A DNA stretch of 48,796 nucleotides from Pseudoroseomonas ludipueritiae (GTDB lineage: Bacteria; Pseudomonadota; Alphaproteobacteria; Acetobacterales; Acetobacteraceae), in NCBI RefSeq assembly GCF_014490445.1, contig NZ_JACTUZ010000018.1:1-48796 (forward strand), written 5' to 3'. The notes under the pieces are model-generated. The model was given only the letters and a program-made list of their open reading frames with translations. It made no database searches and was not told where the DNA came from. Positions 25,510-33,814 of the stretch are shown piece after piece (the stretch's first letter is position 1; the number at the start of each line of letters is the position of its first letter). Made by a program: the position numbers and the translations under genes.

Positions 25510-26847
25510 CTAGAGGAGCGGCGCGCCCTTATCGAGAAGGCCGTCGAGAAAGTCTTCGCGCGAAGAGATAGGGCCGGCCTGGGTGGCGAGGATCAGCGCT
25601 TCCACCACCTCTCGAGCCAGCGATCGAGCCATCACCCGTTCCTTGGTCGAAATGGCTGCCATCGCGCGGCCGTGCAGGAAGGCGCTGCGCAGGTCGAAGA
25701 GCTGCTCATACTGATCGGCGTAGCGACGGCCGCCCAGCAGTCCGGCGACACGGCCTCGCATCTTTTTCGTAGGACTCATTCCCTTGTGGCGATCGGGTGC
25801 CACCCGGAAGTGCTTCTGATAGTCGGCGCGTAGGCCCAGCGCCGCTTCGATCGTCGTGACATGCGCCAGAAACTCGTCAACGCCCTCCGCCAGGAACGCG
25901 CGGACCAGGAAGTGAACGATTGGCGTTTCGAACAGAACCGATTGCTTCGCCTGTTCGACAATCGCCCAGCGGCGCTGGTCCCAGACCGGCAACTCAGTTG
26001 CGGCGGCGTCTTCGAGGCGTAGCTCGACCGGCCGCTCCTCCTCATATGTCCCACCATAGCCGTCGTCGTAGATACGATCCTCCCAGCTCAGCGTGTCGGG
26101 GGATGGCGGCGTGTTGAGGCGGGCGAAGATGTCGCCATCGACAGTATAGACCCAAGGGACGCGGAAGCCGCGCCAATCGACCTCCGCCATCGTCGACCAG
26201 CTTTCCCACGGCGCCAGCAGCAAGAAGAAAAGCGCCTCCTCGACCGCGCCGGGAAACCGCCCTTTATGCGGTTCGATCTGCCCCAGGTCCTGACTCAGGT
26301 CCATGAACAGCACCGGGACGGCACGCGCCTCGGGCTCCTGGTCGAGCGCCACCGCTTCCTCGACAACCAGCCAGTGGAATTCGGAAAAGCGCTCGGCGTC
26401 GAAATCCTGGCGCGGATAAAGCCGCTTCAGCCTCGTCCCATCGACAAGGATCCGCAACTCGTCTGCGGTCAGCCGGCCTAGCTTCGCCGGGCCGAATGCG
26501 ATCGATGGCAGATCGGCGGCCAGATCGAGCGGTACGAGATGGATGCGTTTGGCGCGTGTCGCACGCAGTGCCGCATCAAGGCCCTTTGCCGCCTCTTCTA
26601 TCGACAAGGCCAGATGGCCAGTCTCCTTTTGCAAGCAACAGGGAAGGCCGAGAGCCCGCAAAGCGGTTGAAAGCGCGAAGGCCGGCCCCTTCTTGCCGGC
26701 GTTCGAATAACCGTCACGACACGCTTCGCGCAGCCGTTCGAAGGCCGGATGAGCTAGGATGTTGTCGGGCCCCGGTGGGCGCAGCCGCCACAGGTCCGAT
26801 ATCGCGGAGATCATCGCACTGCTGGGACCGGTCGCCGCCTCGTTCAT
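25510..26847 (-). CDS. HEPN-domain protein (Apea-like), putative RNase effector
   Basis: A 445-residue protein whose C-terminus carries the HEPN catalytic motif R-x4-H: DLRSAFLHGRAM, with Arg387 and His392, in the context seen in Apea-like HEPN domains (PF18739). The stretch before it (ERVDEF-like FLAHVTTIEAALGL) also fits that family. The N-terminal 250 residues have no recognised domain. HEPN proteins of this type are RNases in many defence systems. The start codon shares one base with the stop of the upstream PD-(D/E)XK gene (TGATG), so the pair is a tight two-gene unit. It ends 20 bp before the abiE promoter. Confidence 0.7.
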   Translation of the reverse strand: MNEAATGPSSAMISAISDLWRLRPPGPDNILAHPAFERLREACRDGYSNAGKKGPAFALSTALRALGLPCCLQKETGHLALSIEEAAKGLDAALRATRAKRIHLVPLDLAADLPSIAFGPAKLGRLTADELRILVDGTRLKRLYPRQDFDAERFSEFHWLVVEEAVALDQEPEARAVPVLFMDLSQDLGQIEPHKGRFPGAVEEALFFLLLAPWESWSTMAEVDWRGFRVPWVYTVDGDIFARLNTPPSPDTLSWEDRIYDDGYGGTYEEERPVELRLEDAAATELPVWDQRRWAIVEQAKQSVLFETPIVHFLVRAFLAEGVDEFLAHVTTIEAALGLRADYQKHFRVAPDRHKGMSPTKKMRGRVAGLLGGRRYADQYEQLFDLRSAFLHGRAMAAISTKERVMARSLAREVVEALILATQAGPISSREDFLDGLLDKGAPLL

Positions 26848-27479
26848 CAGGCGATCCTTTCGGCCGCCAGTTCGACCCTCGCCGCCGGCTTCACGTCCAT
26901 GACCTCGCCGCGGCCGCCAACAAGGGCGATCTCGATGCCGGCCAATGCGCAGCGGGGCGCGAGCCGCTCGGCCAAGCGCAAGGTGCTATCGGTCAGCGGC
27001 ACCACGGCGATCTGACGGCCCTGCGACGGCGTCGCCATCAGCAGCCCAACCGTCTCGCACAGACCACGATAAAGCCGCGAGACCTGGCCGGGATGTCGCG
27101 TGTTGATGATGCCGCCCTTGCACTCGGCCGAAATGACATGATCGCCGACATGGGCGACGACGTCGCCGAGCCCCGACTTGGGATGGACGGTGATCGTCTG
27201 ACCAGCGGGGTTTCGATAAACCCCGCCATAGGCGGTGCTGCCGAGGCTGGAGGTCTTCGCGAACCCACGCCGCCCGAGCCAGGCTGCGAAGTCGAACTGC
27301 TTTCCGTGTTCGCCATCGGGATGGATGCGGACGTCCCGCGCGCCTTGCGTGCGGAGCAAATGCACCGCGTAGGCGAGCATGACCGCACCTTCGTAGAGAT
27401 GATGTTCGTCGGGACCGTCCGATTTTCCGACCCGGTTCGGCGGTGGCGCCAGGGCCGTCACGAGATCTTCGAAGTCCAA
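26847..27479 (-). CDS. PD-(D/E)XK-like nuclease
   Basis: A 210-residue protein with a restriction-endonuclease-like core: GLGDVV (Asp106), one strand, then ISAECKGG (Glu119-x-Lys121), the D...ExK pattern of PD-(D/E)XK enzymes. An earlier Glu30 in HHLYEGAV could be the helix-1 acidic residue. Start is TTG 27479, with GGGGAGG a few bases upstream. Paired with a HEPN protein and transcribed from a promoter that overlaps the divergent one of the next operon. Family name unknown to me; nuclease activity is inferred from the motif alone. Confidence 0.65.
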   Translation of the reverse strand: MDFEDLVTALAPPPNRVGKSDGPDEHHLYEGAVMLAYAVHLLRTQGARDVRIHPDGEHGKQFDFAAWLGRRGFAKTSSLGSTAYGGVYRNPAGQTITVHPKSGLGDVVAHVGDHVISAECKGGIINTRHPGQVSRLYRGLCETVGLLMATPSQGRQIAVVPLTDSTLRLAERLAPRCALAGIEIALVGGRGEVMDVKPAARVELAAERIA

Positions 27480-27522
27480 CCCAGCCTCCCCGGAGGAATC
27501 AGCGGACGCTCGTCGCCCGCCA

Positions 27523-27561
27523 TTGACATGAGCTTATAACCGGCCATATTTGCCCGGTAAA
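27523..27561. promoter_or_regulatory. Overlapping divergent promoters
   Basis: Plus strand: TTGACA 27,523-27,528, 16 bp, CATATT 27,545-27,550. Minus strand: TTTACC (plus 27,556-27,561), 17 bp, TATAAG (plus 27,533-27,538). The two promoters interleave within 39 bp, so polymerase cannot occupy both at once. They feed the nuclease/HEPN pair leftward and the five-gene operon rightward. Confidence 0.6.
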
Positions 27562-27573
27562 GGAGGGACGCTC

Positions 27574-28128
27574 ATGTTGACCTACCGCCCCGAAAAATTT
27601 GCCTCGCTCTACGACTCCGAATTGGGCCAGCGCATCTGGACGTTCCTCACGCGCGACGACAACATCGCCCGCCTCGAAACCGCGTCGGAGCTGGGCAAGC
27701 CCGCCGTCGAAGGCATCGAAGAGCAGCTCCTCGCCGAATTCCGCGAGGACGTCCTTGCCGACCGCGTCAAGCAGATGGTCGGCCATATGGTGCGGCAGAT
27801 CCTGGAACAGCGCGACTGGATGCTCGACCAGACCGACGTGAAGGTCCAGTCCGTGCCCTTCAGCAAGGCGGCGCGCTATCGCCGGCCCGACTGGTTCACC
27901 TTCCACGCCTTCCGCAACAGCAGCGATCCGCGCGACGTCGTCATTACCGACCGGCGGCAAAACCCAACGCTTCCCGCCGGCTCGCGCTGGACCTTCTATG
28001 CGACCTTCGCCAGCCCGCTGAAGGCAGCCGTCGCTTTCGGCGTCAACGACATCAAGCAGCTCCGCCAGCAGGTCCACTCCCACGGCTATCACCGGGTGAA
28101 GGTCCAGCGGATGCTACGGCGGACGTGA
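27574..28128 (+). CDS. Unknown protein, first gene of five-gene operon
   Basis: A 184-residue protein I do not recognise. The start is ATG 27574, with AGGAGGG 7 bases upstream. It is soluble and rich in charged residues; the middle has VKQMVGHMVRQILEQRDW, probably a helix, and the end is basic (HGYHRVKVQRMLRR), which could bind nucleic acid. A central segment with RYRRPDWFTFHAFRN followed by SRWTFYATF may form a beta-rich core. It opens an operon of five plus-strand genes spaced 12-43 bp apart, next to several defence genes, so a defence role is plausible but not shown. Confidence 0.6.
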   Translation: MLTYRPEKFASLYDSELGQRIWTFLTRDDNIARLETASELGKPAVEGIEEQLLAEFREDVLADRVKQMVGHMVRQILEQRDWMLDQTDVKVQSVPFSKAARYRRPDWFTFHAFRNSSDPRDVVITDRRQNPTLPAGSRWTFYATFASPLKAAVAFGVNDIKQLRQQVHSHGYHRVKVQRMLRRT

Positions 28129-28140
28129 GGTGAGCCGACG

Positions 28141-29067
28141 ATGAGCGACCTTTTCGACGTCGATGGCGCCAATCTCGATCGCGGGTTCGAAAACCTGAAA
28201 GCCGCCGAGCTTCCAATCGAGCAGCAGCTCCATGCCATGCTGCAAGAGATGTGGGAGCGTTACGAGCCCTATGCCGACCCAGACTTCCGGCAAGGCTTCG
28301 CTCGCGATGTCGATGGCCGCTTCTGGGAGATGTATCTGGGGTGCACGTTGCTTGAGGAGGGCCGCACTCTGCTTCCCGTGGTCGAGCGCCAGCGCGAAGG
28401 CGGCCAGCCGGATCTGTGCGTGCTCGACGATGGGCGTCGCATTTGGATCGAAGCCATTACCCCGAACGAGGGCGACGCCGGCCCCGATCAGATCGTTCGG
28501 CCCGTGCCGATCAACGAGGGCGGTGGCCTCTTCGCCGTGCCCATGCGGCAGGCGCAGCTTCGCACCTCCAGCGCGTTCTGGACGAAGGCGCAGAAGATCG
28601 GCCGCTACATCGAACAGGGTGTCATCGCGCCAGAGGACACCCGCATCATCGCGATCAGCGCCAGCCGCTTCGGCGTCTACGTCGCAGAGCAGCCCTTGCC
28701 GCTCATCATGACGACGCTGTTTCCGATCGGCGACGCCTTCATCACCATCGACCGGGAAACCGGCAATGTCCTTGAAGAAGGGTTCCACCCAGCGCCCTTC
28801 ATCGAGCGTGAACGCAATCCGATCCCGCGCACCGCCTTCCTCGACGAACGCTTCGCCGACATCTCGGGCGTGATCTGGTCGCGGATATCTCTTGGCAATC
28901 TCTCGCGCCGACTGCGGCCGATCACCTATGTTCACAATCCGCTGGCCCAGACTCCGCTGCCCTCGAACTGGGGCATTTGGGATCGTGAGTTCGTGACGAC
29001 TCCGCAAGGCGACCAATGGGAAGCCAACGACATCCTGGCCCAGGCACCCGCGGCGGAGGCGTCATGA
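28141..29067 (+). CDS. PD-(D/E)XK-like protein A (PD...WIEAIT)
   Basis: A 308-residue protein of no named family. It carries a nuclease-like pattern: Glu63 in RFWEMYLGCTL, Pro90-Asp91 in GQPDLCVL and Glu104 in RIWIEAITP. This is the E...PD...E order of restriction-endonuclease folds, with Thr where Lys usually stands. The next gene repeats the same pattern with the same WIEA(I/V)T core, and both proteins end with an HNPLA-x2-P-x-P segment, so the two are paralogues of different length. Start ATG follows GAGGTGAG by a few bases, 12 bp after the preceding stop. Activity untested; it could be a nuclease or an inactive partner. Confidence 0.65.
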   Translation: MSDLFDVDGANLDRGFENLKAAELPIEQQLHAMLQEMWERYEPYADPDFRQGFARDVDGRFWEMYLGCTLLEEGRTLLPVVERQREGGQPDLCVLDDGRRIWIEAITPNEGDAGPDQIVRPVPINEGGGLFAVPMRQAQLRTSSAFWTKAQKIGRYIEQGVIAPEDTRIIAISASRFGVYVAEQPLPLIMTTLFPIGDAFITIDRETGNVLEEGFHPAPFIERERNPIPRTAFLDERFADISGVIWSRISLGNLSRRLRPITYVHNPLAQTPLPSNWGIWDREFVTTPQGDQWEANDILAQAPAAEAS

Positions 29068-29097
29068 CGATCCAGCCACGTGCGTATAAGGGCGGCC

Positions 29098-30513
29098 ATG
29101 GTCGACGACGATAAGCAGCGGCTGATCAAGCCGATCAGCCAGCGGCAGTTCGAGCTCTACGCACTGTCACTCGACCGCGGTCCTAACTTCGAGCCCGCAC
29201 ACATCTTCAGCGCCTATCAGGCCGGACGACGCAGCGTGAGCGGCTGCATTCTGTTTGATCCAGACCGAGGGACCTTCTCCAGCCTCGCCTTGCGCCGGCG
29301 CATCGATCATCGCTGGATCAAGGTCGATGAAAGCGGCCCCTATTCCACCCCCGAGGCCGCGTTCGACCGTCTCAGCATCGCGATGCGCGCCGGCGATCCG
29401 CCGGAACCCTTGCCGCCGGGCGCCAGGCGCCGCCCGCTCTTGCTGAAAACCGGGCCACGCGGGACATCCCCCGAATTCGATCTCCTGACAAAGACGATCA
29501 GCCATTGGCCGGCGCTCATGGCGATCGGCGAAAGTTATCTCGCCCTTCCCAATCCGGACGCCAATTTCGTCCCCGACTTTCAGACCAGCAACTTCGCCTC
29601 CCGGCTGTTCGAACTCTACCTGCTTGCCTGCTTTCGCGAGCAGGGCCTGAGCGTTCGGCAAGATCATGTCTCGCCCGACTTCCTGATCGAGAAGGAGGGC
29701 GATACGTGCTGGATCGAGGCGGTGACTGCGAACTCGGAGACGCCACGCTCCGGCGGGATCGGTGACTGGGTGCTTGCGCCGGAGGACCGCAACGAACGCC
29801 TGACGGGAGGTCCGGCCGAGCGCTTCGCCAAGACGCTGCGGGGCAAGCTCCAGCGAAACTACCATGAGCTGGACCATGTGAAGGGTCAGTCCTTCGCCCT
29901 CGCGCTGGCAGATTTCCACGAGTCCGGTTCAATGGTCTGGAGCCGCGAGGCGCTGCCCACCTACCTCTACGGGCTGCGCGCCGATATCGAAGGAGAAGGC
30001 GCGGGGCGCCGCGCGGTCGGGACGCCGATTAGCAACCTGACCGGCAAGCACGGCATCCCGGCGGGGCTCTTCCGCGATCCGGACTTCGCCCATCTGTCGG
30101 CCGTCATCTTCAGCAATGCGGCGACCCTCGCCAAGTTCAATCGGATGGGTTTCCTGGCCGGCTGGCGCCCGCCCGGTCTGACGATGATCCGGCGCGGCAT
30201 CCTTTTCGACCGAACCCCGGGAGCACTGGAGCCGATCGACTTCGAGCTGTCCGTCGCCAGCGACGAATACGAAGCGCTCTGGCCCTGGGGCGAAGCGTGG
30301 TGTCAGGAGCTAGAGGTGTTCCACAATCCGCTGGCCGCCCACCCCATCCCGTTCGATCTCATCCCGGGCGCGACCCATTGGTTCGAGCGCGACGGCGACA
30401 TCGAGTGCAGCACCATCTGGGCGAACTCGGTGCTGTCGTCGGTCACCCGTTTGCACATGGATGGTGAAGCCGGGACGACCAGCGATACGCCTAGCGAAAG
30501 CACGCCGTCATGA
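29098..30513 (+). CDS. PD-(D/E)XK-like protein B (PD...WIEAVT)
   Basis: A 471-residue protein from ATG 29098 (AAGGG upstream). The first 120 residues are a domain absent from its neighbour. The remainder mirrors protein A: Glu172 in RLFELYLLACF, Pro193-Asp194 in VSPDFLIEKEG and Glu207 in CWIEAVTAN, then FAHLSAVIFSN and HNPLAAHPIP near the end. It is thus a longer paralogue, probably with the same nuclease-like fold. It lies 30 bp after protein A and 43 bp before the peptidase gene in one operon. No named family is known to me. Confidence 0.65.
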   Translation: MVDDDKQRLIKPISQRQFELYALSLDRGPNFEPAHIFSAYQAGRRSVSGCILFDPDRGTFSSLALRRRIDHRWIKVDESGPYSTPEAAFDRLSIAMRAGDPPEPLPPGARRRPLLLKTGPRGTSPEFDLLTKTISHWPALMAIGESYLALPNPDANFVPDFQTSNFASRLFELYLLACFREQGLSVRQDHVSPDFLIEKEGDTCWIEAVTANSETPRSGGIGDWVLAPEDRNERLTGGPAERFAKTLRGKLQRNYHELDHVKGQSFALALADFHESGSMVWSREALPTYLYGLRADIEGEGAGRRAVGTPISNLTGKHGIPAGLFRDPDFAHLSAVIFSNAATLAKFNRMGFLAGWRPPGLTMIRRGILFDRTPGALEPIDFELSVASDEYEALWPWGEAWCQELEVFHNPLAAHPIPFDLIPGATHWFERDGDIECSTIWANSVLSSVTRLHMDGEAGTTSDTPSESTPS

Positions 30514-30556
30514 TCGCGCCGCCTACTCTATTCCTCGACACAGAGAACCCACGCGC

Positions 30557-31480
30557 ATGACCACCGAGCCGTCCGACCGGACGATTATTCTCCATCTCCT
30601 GCGCGGTGCGGTGCCCGAGCGCGCCGACGAAATCAGTGGCCTCTGGAGCCAGTACGGCCATGCTGTCGACGTCGCGCCGAGCGCCAAGGGCGTGACGATG
30701 AACGCCGATGCAAAGCGCATCCAGTTCGACACCAAGACAATCGACTTCTTCTGGTTGCTCGGCTTCAGCGCCTGGCGCGCAATGGAGGTGTATATGCCGG
30801 CGTTGCTCCTAGCGACTTCACGCGGGATCCCGCTCGACCAGGCGCTCAATGTCGACGCAGAACGGGGACAGTATGAGTTCGACTACAAGCAACGCATCGC
30901 CAGCGCCCAATCCCTCATCGCCGCCGAGCAGACCGCCGACATCACCTGGCCGGCGGACGTCCCGGAACCGACTTCTGATCGTGAAAGCCTGGGCGACGTC
31001 CAGCATATGGCGGCGTTCGATCTCGTTGCTTTCGCTCTGGCCTTCGCACTGCTGCATGAGTTCCAGCACGTGATGTTCTGCGCCGACAAGAGCGCGCCCT
31101 CGACGCTGCCTGAAGAAGAAATCGCCTGCGATACCTATGCCCGCGACTTCATGACAAGCGGTCTGGCCGCTTACGCCAAGGCGCACGGGCATGACTTCGC
31201 CGAAGTCCAGCAGAAGCGCGCCACGGGGATAGCGCTCGCGTCCGTGATCATCCATGCGATGACGCCGACCCACGCCCATTGGGGCAATCGGCAATATCCG
31301 CCGATCGCCGAGCGGCTGACCGCGATGATCGCCGGCTACAGCCTGCCCGCCGACTCGCGCTTCTGGCTGTTCACGGCCTGTCTCCTGATCGCACTCATGC
31401 GACAGGAAAATCGGCCGCTCGACATCGTCGCGAACTCAAACAAGGAGATGGTCGAGATCCTACTCGATCGTCTCCGGTAA
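30557..31480 (+). CDS. Lit-like (U49) HExxH metallopeptidase
   Basis: A 307-residue protein with a zinc-peptidase site: ALLHEFQHVMF gives His167, Glu168 and His171, and an acidic PEEEIACDTYARDFM about 15 residues later gives a third ligand. This spacing and the surrounding sequence resemble peptidase family U49 (PF10463), named for the phage-exclusion protease Lit, which cleaves EF-Tu during T4 infection. The start is ATG 30557; the frame upstream only overlaps the preceding gene. Fourth gene of the operon. Its target cannot be read from sequence. Confidence 0.7.
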   Translation: MTTEPSDRTIILHLLRGAVPERADEISGLWSQYGHAVDVAPSAKGVTMNADAKRIQFDTKTIDFFWLLGFSAWRAMEVYMPALLLATSRGIPLDQALNVDAERGQYEFDYKQRIASAQSLIAAEQTADITWPADVPEPTSDRESLGDVQHMAAFDLVAFALAFALLHEFQHVMFCADKSAPSTLPEEEIACDTYARDFMTSGLAAYAKAHGHDFAEVQQKRATGIALASVIIHAMTPTHAHWGNRQYPPIAERLTAMIAGYSLPADSRFWLFTACLLIALMRQENRPLDIVANSNKEMVEILLDRLR

Positions 31481-31498
31481 CGCCGCAAGGAGCGCGAC

Positions 31499-32008
31499 GT
31501 GCCGGTCTATTTCATTGGCGAAGATGAAAATGGATGCTCCCCGATCAAGATCGGCGTGGCGAAGAACATCGATGCGCGCAAGCGCAACCTCCAGACCGGC
31601 AATCCTCTGGAACTGCGCCTGCTCGGGTGGATCGATACGACCGATCCGTTCCAGCTCGAGCGACACCTGCACCAGCGCTTCGGAGCGTCTCAGGTCCGCG
31701 GTGAGTGGTTCGCCATCGAACCGGCTGACATTCTACCCATTCTCCAGCGCGCGGGCCGTGACGGGTTCGTCGCCAAGAACGCCGACGCCTTCCAGATCGT
31801 CGGATATGACCGCGACGCCATCCCCGAATATCTCGGCGTATGGGAATGGGCCGATCTGGAAATCGACGAGTGCTGCCCCTTTTGCGGATGCCTGTGCGGC
31901 ATGCACTTCCAGGAAGCTTCGCAGATGTACCATTGCATCCGATGCGACACGCTGACCGACTTTTCTGAACTCGATCCGCATGACGAGCCTCCGGAAGATT
32001 GGGCCTGA
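31499..32008 (+). CDS. T5orf172/GIY-YIG-like protein with zinc ribbon
   Basis: A 169-residue protein from GTG 31499, with AAGGAG 7 bases upstream. VYFIGEDENGCSPIKIGVA then NIDARKRNLQTGNP and LERHLHQRF, RGEWF are the blocks of the T5orf172/MUG113 branch of the GIY-YIG superfamily. The C-terminal part has four or more cysteines, CCPFCGCLCG then YHCIRCDT, probably a zinc ribbon. Last gene of the operon, followed by a hairpin. Could be a DNA-binding or nicking subunit; catalytic competence is uncertain because the classical second YIG is degenerate. Confidence 0.72.
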   Translation: MPVYFIGEDENGCSPIKIGVAKNIDARKRNLQTGNPLELRLLGWIDTTDPFQLERHLHQRFGASQVRGEWFAIEPADILPILQRAGRDGFVAKNADAFQIVGYDRDAIPEYLGVWEWADLEIDECCPFCGCLCGMHFQEASQMYHCIRCDTLTDFSELDPHDEPPEDWA

Positions 32009-32050
32009 AAGCCGGAACGTCGCCGATCCTGACATCCTGATTTCCGGCTT
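32009..32050 (+). terminator. Hairpin after five-gene operon
   Basis: AAGCCGGAA at 32,009-32,017 and TTCCGGCTT at 32,042-32,050 form a perfect 9-bp stem directly after the stop codon, followed by CACGCTTTT. The 24-base loop is long for an intrinsic terminator, so this may instead be a processing or protection hairpin. Confidence 0.45.
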
Positions 32051-32123
32051 CACGCTTTTGGGGAAGGCCTTCTCCTGCGGTCGAGCCTTGCGTCTCGGCC
32101 GACCCCTTCTGCGGGGAGACCCC

Positions 32124-32141
32124 CAGGCTGTGCAGAAACTC
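32124..32141 (+). repeat. Left inverted repeat of IS1182 element
   Basis: CAGGCTGTGCAGAAACTC. It matches the reverse complement of 39,149-39,166 without mismatch. Beyond the 18 bp the inner sequences remain loosely similar (GAC, then TTCAGTG against TTCAATG). Confidence 0.8.
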
Positions 32142-32192
32142 GCAGACGATTCAGTGCGGGCGCGATGAGGCGAACTGAATCGAGCGGGGCTC

Positions 32193-33614
32193 TCAGCCTC
32201 GCGACATCAGCGCTCCGGTCCCGAAGGCGTTCGAAGCGCGGATGATGTTGAATGCCAGGACCGAGAGGGCAGCTTCGGCTTTCACCCGCCGCAAACCGCG
32301 GGTCAGGAAGCGGCCTCCGCCAGACATTCGCTTGATGGTGCCGAAGGGATGCTCGACCGTGCAGCGACGGATCACCATGAGATCGGGATTCTCGTGGACC
32401 CGACGCTCCATCCGATCGAGCGCACCCTGATCCACGAGCCTGTGGATCGTGCGTTGATATCCCGGCGTACACTGCGGTTTGATCTGGCAGGTCTGGCACG
32501 CGGGCGTTCTGTATCGGATCGCCCGATTTCGGGTATGTTTGCCCTTGGGATGCATGGTTTCACCAGCCGGGCAGCGGATCGTGTCGGTTTGTTCGTCATG
32601 GATGAACTGCACAGGGCGGAAGAATTCTGCGCTCATGGCGCCACGCTTGATCGGTGCCGCCACGCGAACACCATCTTGCTCGCAGCGCGCGACCTCCTGC
32701 GCATTCGAATAGCCTCCGTCCGCCAGCACTTCGAGCTGGTCGACGTCGAGCACTTGCTTTGCCGCAATCGCCATTGGATGCAGCAACTGGCTGTCGTTGG
32801 CTTCGTTGGCGACATCGTTGTGAATGATCAGGCCACTTTCGATATCGACGACACTCTGGAGATTATAGGCTGGAAACTTCGGCGCCCGGCCATATCCCAT
32901 TGGTCGTGAATCCGGTTCCCCGAAGACCACGACGTTTGTATCGTGCTCTGCAAGTTCGGCCTGCCGTTTCTCCAACCTCCGCTTTCGGCGCTCCAGCGAT
33001 GCGATGGCGCCGGCAAAAGCCGCGCGATTGACTGTCTGATCGCGCACGTCCGCCGGGTGTTGATCCGCTATGTTGAGACGGTCGAGATAGTAGGCGATTT
33101 CCGTTTCAGTATGAGCGATGTCGCGCGCCAGGCGATCTGCTCCAGCGATGTTCTTCGCGCTGGCAACCGCCCGCATCTTGGTCCCGTCCAGTGCCACCTT
33201 GCCGGGAGTAACAAGGCCGTTCTCGCGACAGAAGCTGATGAACGCGGCGCCTGTGCGAATGATCGCTTCGGGATTATCGTGCCGGAACGCTGCGATGGTC
33301 CGATAGTCCGGGGTCATGCGCCGCATCAGCCAGATGGCCTCCAGGTCGCGCTGGCAGGCTCGCTCCAACTGGCGCGAGGAGCGCAACTGGTTCAGGTAAC
33401 CCCAGATATACAGTCGCAGCATATCGCCGGGGTGATAACCGGGTCGCCCTGTTGCGGCCGAGACAGTGCGCTCGAAGCCGAGCGCCGTGAGATCGAGGGT
33501 TTCGACGAAGCCATCAACGACGCGGACCAGAGATTCCTGCGGAACGTAGTCATCGACGCAGGCAGGTAAAAGAAGCGGCTGGCTTCGATCATTTCCCTCA
33601 ATAAAGCGTCCCAT
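32193..33614 (-). CDS. IS1182 family transposase
   Basis: A full-length 473-residue DDE transposase from ATG 33614. The N-terminus (GNDRSQPLLLPACVDDYV, then SLVRVVDGFVETLDL) is the typical IS1182/transposase-InsH-like start. Catalytic acidic residues are likely Asp in KVALDGTKMRA, Asp in VLADGGYSNA and Glu in CTVEHPFGTIKRM. A cysteine cluster, ACQTCQIKPQC, is the zinc-binding knuckle of this family. No frameshift or stop is present, so the enzyme may be active. Its 3' end lies 51 bp inside the left inverted repeat. Confidence 0.92.
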   Translation of the reverse strand: MGRFIEGNDRSQPLLLPACVDDYVPQESLVRVVDGFVETLDLTALGFERTVSAATGRPGYHPGDMLRLYIWGYLNQLRSSRQLERACQRDLEAIWLMRRMTPDYRTIAAFRHDNPEAIIRTGAAFISFCRENGLVTPGKVALDGTKMRAVASAKNIAGADRLARDIAHTETEIAYYLDRLNIADQHPADVRDQTVNRAAFAGAIASLERRKRRLEKRQAELAEHDTNVVVFGEPDSRPMGYGRAPKFPAYNLQSVVDIESGLIIHNDVANEANDSQLLHPMAIAAKQVLDVDQLEVLADGGYSNAQEVARCEQDGVRVAAPIKRGAMSAEFFRPVQFIHDEQTDTIRCPAGETMHPKGKHTRNRAIRYRTPACQTCQIKPQCTPGYQRTIHRLVDQGALDRMERRVHENPDLMVIRRCTVEHPFGTIKRMSGGGRFLTRGLRRVKAEAALSVLAFNIIRASNAFGTGALMSRG

Positions 33615-33814
33615 TTTGCCCCCGCGTCGCAAGTAATCAAGTGTAGCATCGGCAGCCGAATAATCCCAGTAAATGCTTGGCAATACGAACAATATCTACT
33701 GTGGCGCCATCAGAACATGTTGCTCGCACCAGACTGGTGATAGACAATGAAGCTTCGGGGAACGCGCGCGCTGCCGCACGCTCGGGATGCCGACCATGAT
33801 GAGGTTCTGGCAAG
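33615..33814. other. Gene-free segment between transposase and permease
   Basis: Two hundred bases with no gene. An ordinary IS1182 would end here, but the terminal-repeat sequence is absent. It probably holds the transposase promoter (reading left) and perhaps that of the permease. Confidence 0.4.

Noticed and set aside
33719-33736. Possible degenerate IS1182 right end near the permease gene
   Set aside because: Needs two insertions and several mismatches to align with the terminal repeat, whereas 39,149-39,166 matches perfectly.
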